64,000 bases of DNA from NCBI RefSeq assembly GCF_900156805.1, contig NZ_FTOQ01000008.1:62001-126000 (forward strand). The letters run 5' to 3'. The DNA is from Roseivivax lentus. Lineage in GTDB: Bacteria; Pseudomonadota; Alphaproteobacteria; Rhodobacterales; Rhodobacteraceae. The position numbers and the translations under genes were made by a program. This document shows, piece by piece, positions 60,656 through 64,000 of the stretch (its first letter is position 1; each line of letters begins with the position of its first letter). Under the pieces are notes generated by a model, which saw nothing but the letters and a program-made list of their open reading frames with translations, was not told the DNA's origin and made no database searches.

Positions 60656-61339
60656 ATGCGCTTCATCGCCCCCCTTCTCTTCGGCCTCATCGGCTGTGCG
60701 ATCCTGATCTCGCTCGGCACCTGGCAGGTGCAGCGCCTCGCATGGAAAGAGGGCATCCTGGCCGAGATCGAGGCCCGCATCGACGGCGCGCCCCAGCCCC
60801 TGCCCACCGAGGTTTCGCCCAGCGCGCAGCGCTACCAGCCCGTCGAACTCGGCGGCGCGATCGGCGACGGCGAAGTGCACGTCCTCGTCTCCACCAAGTC
60901 GCAGGGCGCGGGCTACCGCATCATCGCCCCCTTCACGACGGAGGACGGCCGCACCATCCTGCTCGACCGCGGCTATGTCCCGAACGAGGCCAAGAGCGCG
61001 GAGCGCCGCACCGGCCCCGCCACGATCACCGGCAACCTGCACTGGCCCGACGACCGCACCTCCTCGACGCCCGCCAATGACGAGGCCGGCAACACCTGGT
61101 TCGCCCGCGACATCGGGCCGATGGCCGAGGCGCTGCAGACCGAACCGCTTCTGGTCATCGCCCGCGCCGAGGACCCGCCCGCGCCGGGCATCCAGCCCCT
61201 GCCCGTGTCGATCACCGGCATCCCGAACGACCACCTGCAATACGCGATCACATGGTTCTCGCTCGCCGCGATCTGGGCGGCTATGACTGTGTTCTACATC
61301 GCCCGCACGCGCAAAACCGCGAAAGGCCCCGCCACATGA
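60656..61339 (+). CDS. SURF1 family protein
   Basis: A 227-residue oxidase assembly factor thought to help insert heme a. Two membrane helices flank a periplasmic domain: FIAPLLFGLIGCAILISLGTWQ with the GTWQ signature at the start, and YAITWFSLAAIWAAMTVFYIAR at the end. LLDRGYVPNE is the family core. Its ATGA overlap with thrC implies co-translation. It is separated from ctaE by a terminator, so it has its own promoter. Confidence 0.93.
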   Translation: MRFIAPLLFGLIGCAILISLGTWQVQRLAWKEGILAEIEARIDGAPQPLPTEVSPSAQRYQPVELGGAIGDGEVHVLVSTKSQGAGYRIIAPFTTEDGRTILLDRGYVPNEAKSAERRTGPATITGNLHWPDDRTSSTPANDEAGNTWFARDIGPMAEALQTEPLLVIARAEDPPAPGIQPLPVSITGIPNDHLQYAITWFSLAAIWAAMTVFYIARTRKTAKGPAT

Positions 61340-62724
61340 AATACGTCTCGACCAGGGGGCAGGCCCCCGCGCTCGGCTTTGAGGAGACGATGCTGTCGGG
61401 CCTCGCCCGCGACGGCGGCCTCTACGTGCCCGAGACGATCCCGCAGATGTCGCATGCCGATATCCGCGCCCTGCACGGCCTGCCCTACGAGGAAGTCGCC
61501 TATCGCGTGATGCGCCCCTTCGTGGGCGATGCCTTCGACGACGCGACCTTCATGCGCCTCATCGAGAACGCCTATGCGAGCTTCGGGCACGCCGCCCGCG
61601 CGCCGCTCGTGCAGCTGGCACCCGGCCATTTCCTGGCCGAGCTGTTCCACGGGCCCACGCTCGCCTTCAAAGACTTCGCGATGCAGCTCATCGGCCAGAT
61701 GTTCGAGGAGGCGCTGAAACGCCGCGGCGACCGGGTGACCATCGTCGGGGCCACCTCGGGCGACACGGGCTCTGCGGCGATCGAGGCCTTCCGCGGGCTC
61801 GATGCGGTCGATGTCTTCATCCTCTACCCCCATGGCCGCGTCTCCGAGGTGCAGCGCCGCCAGATGACCACGCCGACCGAGGCCAACGTCCACGCCATCG
61901 CGCTCGACGGGCATTTCGACGATTGCCAGGCGCGGCTGAAGGACATGTTCAACCATTTCGAGTTCCGCGATGCGGTGCGCCTTGCGGGCGTCAACTCGAT
62001 CAACTGGGGCCGCGTTCTGGCGCAGGTCGTGTATTTCTTCACCTCCGCTGTGGCGCTCGGTGCGCCCGACCGCCGTGTCAGCTTCACCGTGCCCACTGGC
62101 AATTTCGGCGACATCTTCGCCGGCTACATCGCCAAGCGCATGGGCCTGCCCATCGACAAGCTTGTGGTCGCCACGAACCAGAACGACATCCTGCACCGCT
62201 GCCTGTCCACAGGCGATTACCTGACCGACAGCGTCGCACCGTCCATTTCGCCATCCATGGATATCCAGGTCAGCTCCAATTTCGAACGCGCGCTCTTCGA
62301 CGCTTATGGGCGCGACGGCGCGGCCATCGCCCAGCTCATGGACGAGCTGAAGGCGGGCGGTTTCCACGTCTCCCAGGGCGCGCTCGAAAAACTGCGCGAG
62401 GATTTCACCTCCGGCCGCGCGTCGGAGGTGGAGACGCTGGCGATGATCACCCGCGCCCATGCCACCATGGGCGAGCTTCTATGCCCCCATTCGGCCATCG
62501 GCGTGCATGTCGCCGAACGGCATCTCGATCCCGCCGTGCCGATGGTGACCCTCGCGACCGCCCATCCCGCGAAATTCCCCGACGCGGTGGAACAGGCCTC
62601 GGGCCTGCGCCCGCCCCTGCCCGAACGCATGGCCGATCTCTTCGACCGGCCCGAACGCGTGACGCGCGCGGCCAACGATCTCACCGAACTGGAAACCCTC
62701 ATCAAGGAGCGGATCGCCCTTTGA
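61336..62724 (+). CDS. thrC: Threonine synthase
   Basis: A 462-residue PLP enzyme making threonine from O-phosphohomoserine. It starts MKYVSTRGQAPALGFEETM; the PLP Lys is in TLAFKDFAMQL, the phosphate loop is GATSGDTGSAAIEA, and VPTGNFGDIFAGYIAKRMGLP is intact. Length and the KYVSTRG start indicate the longer (E. coli/yeast) class. It overlaps SURF1 by 4 bp and the peptidase by 4 bp. Confidence 0.96.
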   Translation: MKYVSTRGQAPALGFEETMLSGLARDGGLYVPETIPQMSHADIRALHGLPYEEVAYRVMRPFVGDAFDDATFMRLIENAYASFGHAARAPLVQLAPGHFLAELFHGPTLAFKDFAMQLIGQMFEEALKRRGDRVTIVGATSGDTGSAAIEAFRGLDAVDVFILYPHGRVSEVQRRQMTTPTEANVHAIALDGHFDDCQARLKDMFNHFEFRDAVRLAGVNSINWGRVLAQVVYFFTSAVALGAPDRRVSFTVPTGNFGDIFAGYIAKRMGLPIDKLVVATNQNDILHRCLSTGDYLTDSVAPSISPSMDIQVSSNFERALFDAYGRDGAAIAQLMDELKAGGFHVSQGALEKLREDFTSGRASEVETLAMITRAHATMGELLCPHSAIGVHVAERHLDPAVPMVTLATAHPAKFPDAVEQASGLRPPLPERMADLFDRPERVTRAANDLTELETLIKERIAL

Positions 62725-63983
62725 CTTCCCGCATCACCACGCTGCCCAACGGCTTCCGCATCGTCACCGAGGCCATGCCGCACCTGAAATCCGCCGCCCT
62801 CGGCATCTGGGTCTCGGCGGGCGGCCGGCACGAGCGCGAGACGGAAAACGGCATCGCGCATTTTCTCGAACACATGGCCTTCAAGGGCACCGCCTCGCGC
62901 ACGGCGCTGAAGATCGCCGAGGAGATCGAGGATGTGGGCGGCTATATCAACGCCTACACCTCGCGCGAGACCACGGCCTATTTCGCGGGCGTGCTGGAAC
63001 CCGACGTGCCGCTCGCGCTGGAGCTCATCGCTGACATCCTGCGCAATCCCGTCTTCGACGACCGCGAGATCGAGACCGAGCGCCACGTCATCCTGCAGGA
63101 GATCGGCCAGGTCCGCGACACGCCCGACGACATCATCTTCGACTGGCTGCAGGAGAAATCCTATCCCGACCAGGCCATCGGCCGGTCGATCCTCGGCCCC
63201 TCGGCGAATGTCTCGCGCTTCGCGAAATCCGACCTCGCCGCCTTCGTGGACGAACATTACGGCCCCGACCAGCTGATCCTGTCGGCGGCGGGTGCCGTCG
63301 ATCACGACCACATCGTCAAGCAGGCCGAGGCGCTGTTCGGCGACATGGTGCCCCGCGCCTTCCGCGCCGCCGACCCCGCCTGCTTCGGCGGCGGCGAGGT
63401 GCGCGAGACCCGCGCGCTGGAACAGGCGCATATGGCGCTGGCCTTCGAATCCCCCGGCTACCGCGCGCCGGATTTCTACGCCGCGCAGATCTATTCCACC
63501 GTGCTGGGCGGCGGCATGTCCTCGCGGCTCTTCCAGGAGGTGCGCGAGAAGCGCGGCCTCTGCTACACGATCTTCGCCAATTCCGGCGCCTATGCCGATA
63601 CCGGCACCACGACGATCTATGCCGGCACCTCGGGCGAGGAAGTCTCCGCGCTGTCGCACCTGGTGATCGACGAGATGAAGCGCGCGGCCTCCGATATCCG
63701 CCCCGCCGAACTGGACCGCGCCCGCGCGCAGCTCAAGGCCGGGCTGCTGATGGGGCTCGAATCCGCCTCCGCGCGCACCGAACGGCAGGCGCGGATGGTG
63801 CAGATCTGGGGCAAGGTGCCGCTGCTCGAGGAAACCATCGCGCGCATCGACGCCGTGAGCCTCGAGGATGTGCGCGTCTTCGCCGAGGCCCTCGCGGTCA
63901 CGGCCCCCGCCGCGCTCGCGCTTTACGGCCCGGTCGCCGAAGCCCCCTCGCTCGAGGCGCTGAACGCCGCCCGCGCCGCCTGA
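62721..63983 (+). CDS. M16-family zinc peptidase (mitochondrial-processing-peptidase-like)
   Basis: A 420-residue pitrilysin-type protease. The inverted zinc motif HFLEH lies in NGIAHFLEHMAFKGT and the third ligand Glu in INAYTSRETTAYFAGVL. The C-terminal half has SSRLFQEVREKRGLCYTIFA. TTG 62721 overlaps the thrC stop (TTGA) and gives the family N-terminus TSRITTLPNGFRIVTE. The physiological substrate is unknown. Confidence 0.93.
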   Translation: MTSRITTLPNGFRIVTEAMPHLKSAALGIWVSAGGRHERETENGIAHFLEHMAFKGTASRTALKIAEEIEDVGGYINAYTSRETTAYFAGVLEPDVPLALELIADILRNPVFDDREIETERHVILQEIGQVRDTPDDIIFDWLQEKSYPDQAIGRSILGPSANVSRFAKSDLAAFVDEHYGPDQLILSAAGAVDHDHIVKQAEALFGDMVPRAFRAADPACFGGGEVRETRALEQAHMALAFESPGYRAPDFYAAQIYSTVLGGGMSSRLFQEVREKRGLCYTIFANSGAYADTGTTTIYAGTSGEEVSALSHLVIDEMKRAASDIRPAELDRARAQLKAGLLMGLESASARTERQARMVQIWGKVPLLEETIARIDAVSLEDVRVFAEALAVTAPAALALYGPVAEAPSLEALNAARAA

Positions 63984-64000
63984 TGCTGAACCGCCGCCGG
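63983..64000 (+). CDS. Start of a further gene (3'-truncated by window edge)
   Basis: An ATG at 63983 overlaps the peptidase stop (TGATG) and opens a frame MLNRRR that runs off the window. The coupling suggests a real gene. In related genomes an acetyltransferase often follows here, but six codons cannot show it. Confidence 0.4.

Overview
This window is a stretch of a high-GC alphaproteobacterial chromosome, most likely a member of the Rhodobacterales (Rhodobacteraceae/Roseobacteraceae). The assignment rests on gene content and order: the aa3 oxidase cluster ctaC-ctaB-small ORF-ctaG-ctaE-surf1-thrC-M16 peptidase, the dispersed his cluster hisB-hisH ... hisA ... hisF-hisE, a SAM-II riboswitch before metZ, alphaproteobacterial LexA (GTTC-N7-GTTC) and CtrA (TTAA-N7-TTAA) boxes, and a LOV-domain histidine kinase. 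All identifications were made by reading motifs; no database search was run.

Layout. 1-10 kb holds the end of ettA, a RayT-like transposase relative, a cold-shock gene, a DMT transporter, thiamine pyrophosphokinase, a very acidic 1007-residue protein of unknown function, transaldolase and priA. 10-16 kb, on the minus strand, is an Mla/MCE lipid-transport operon (STAS-MlaE permease, ATPase, MCE protein, auxiliary lipoprotein) beside trkH. 16-23.8 kb holds folE2, metZ under a SAM-II riboswitch with a terminator, a DUF1127 protein, uvrD behind a LexA box, a small protein behind a CtrA box, and an FMN-dependent 2-hydroxyacid dehydrogenase. 23.8-28.7 kb has pyruvate carboxylase, a repeat-rich spacer, a rhodanese and a MAPEG protein.

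28.7-36.6 kb is a 7.8-kb AT-rich genomic island inserted in a tRNA-Gly(GCC) gene. A perfect 45-bp copy of the tRNA 3' half marks each end. Inside are a 105-bp tandem duplication, a decayed IS3-family transposase, a tyrosine integrase, a second complete tRNA-Gly, a one-helix membrane protein, a frameshifted UvrD-like helicase with an N-terminal nuclease-like region coupled (ATGA) to a DUF2290-like gene, a possible small ORF, and a cluster of short iterons next to the right end. The helicase/DUF2290 pair is the best candidate in the window for an undescribed, probably anti-phage, system.

36.8-47 kb returns to the core genome: DUF1272, a stand-alone Lrp/AsnC ligand-binding domain, the his genes with a PP-loop ATPase and two small secreted proteins between them, a second DMT transporter, a class-V aminotransferase, yacG, a short RNase E/G, maf and infA. 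47-50.4 kb is a succinyl-/3-oxoacid CoA-transferase operon with a LOV histidine kinase between its two subunits and a nitrilase-family gene at the end. 50.7-56.6 kb holds topA, a small lipoprotein, dprA (with a perfect CtrA box) and tldD. 56.7 kb to the end is the cytochrome aa3 assembly operon, SURF1, thrC, an M16 peptidase and the first codons of a further gene.
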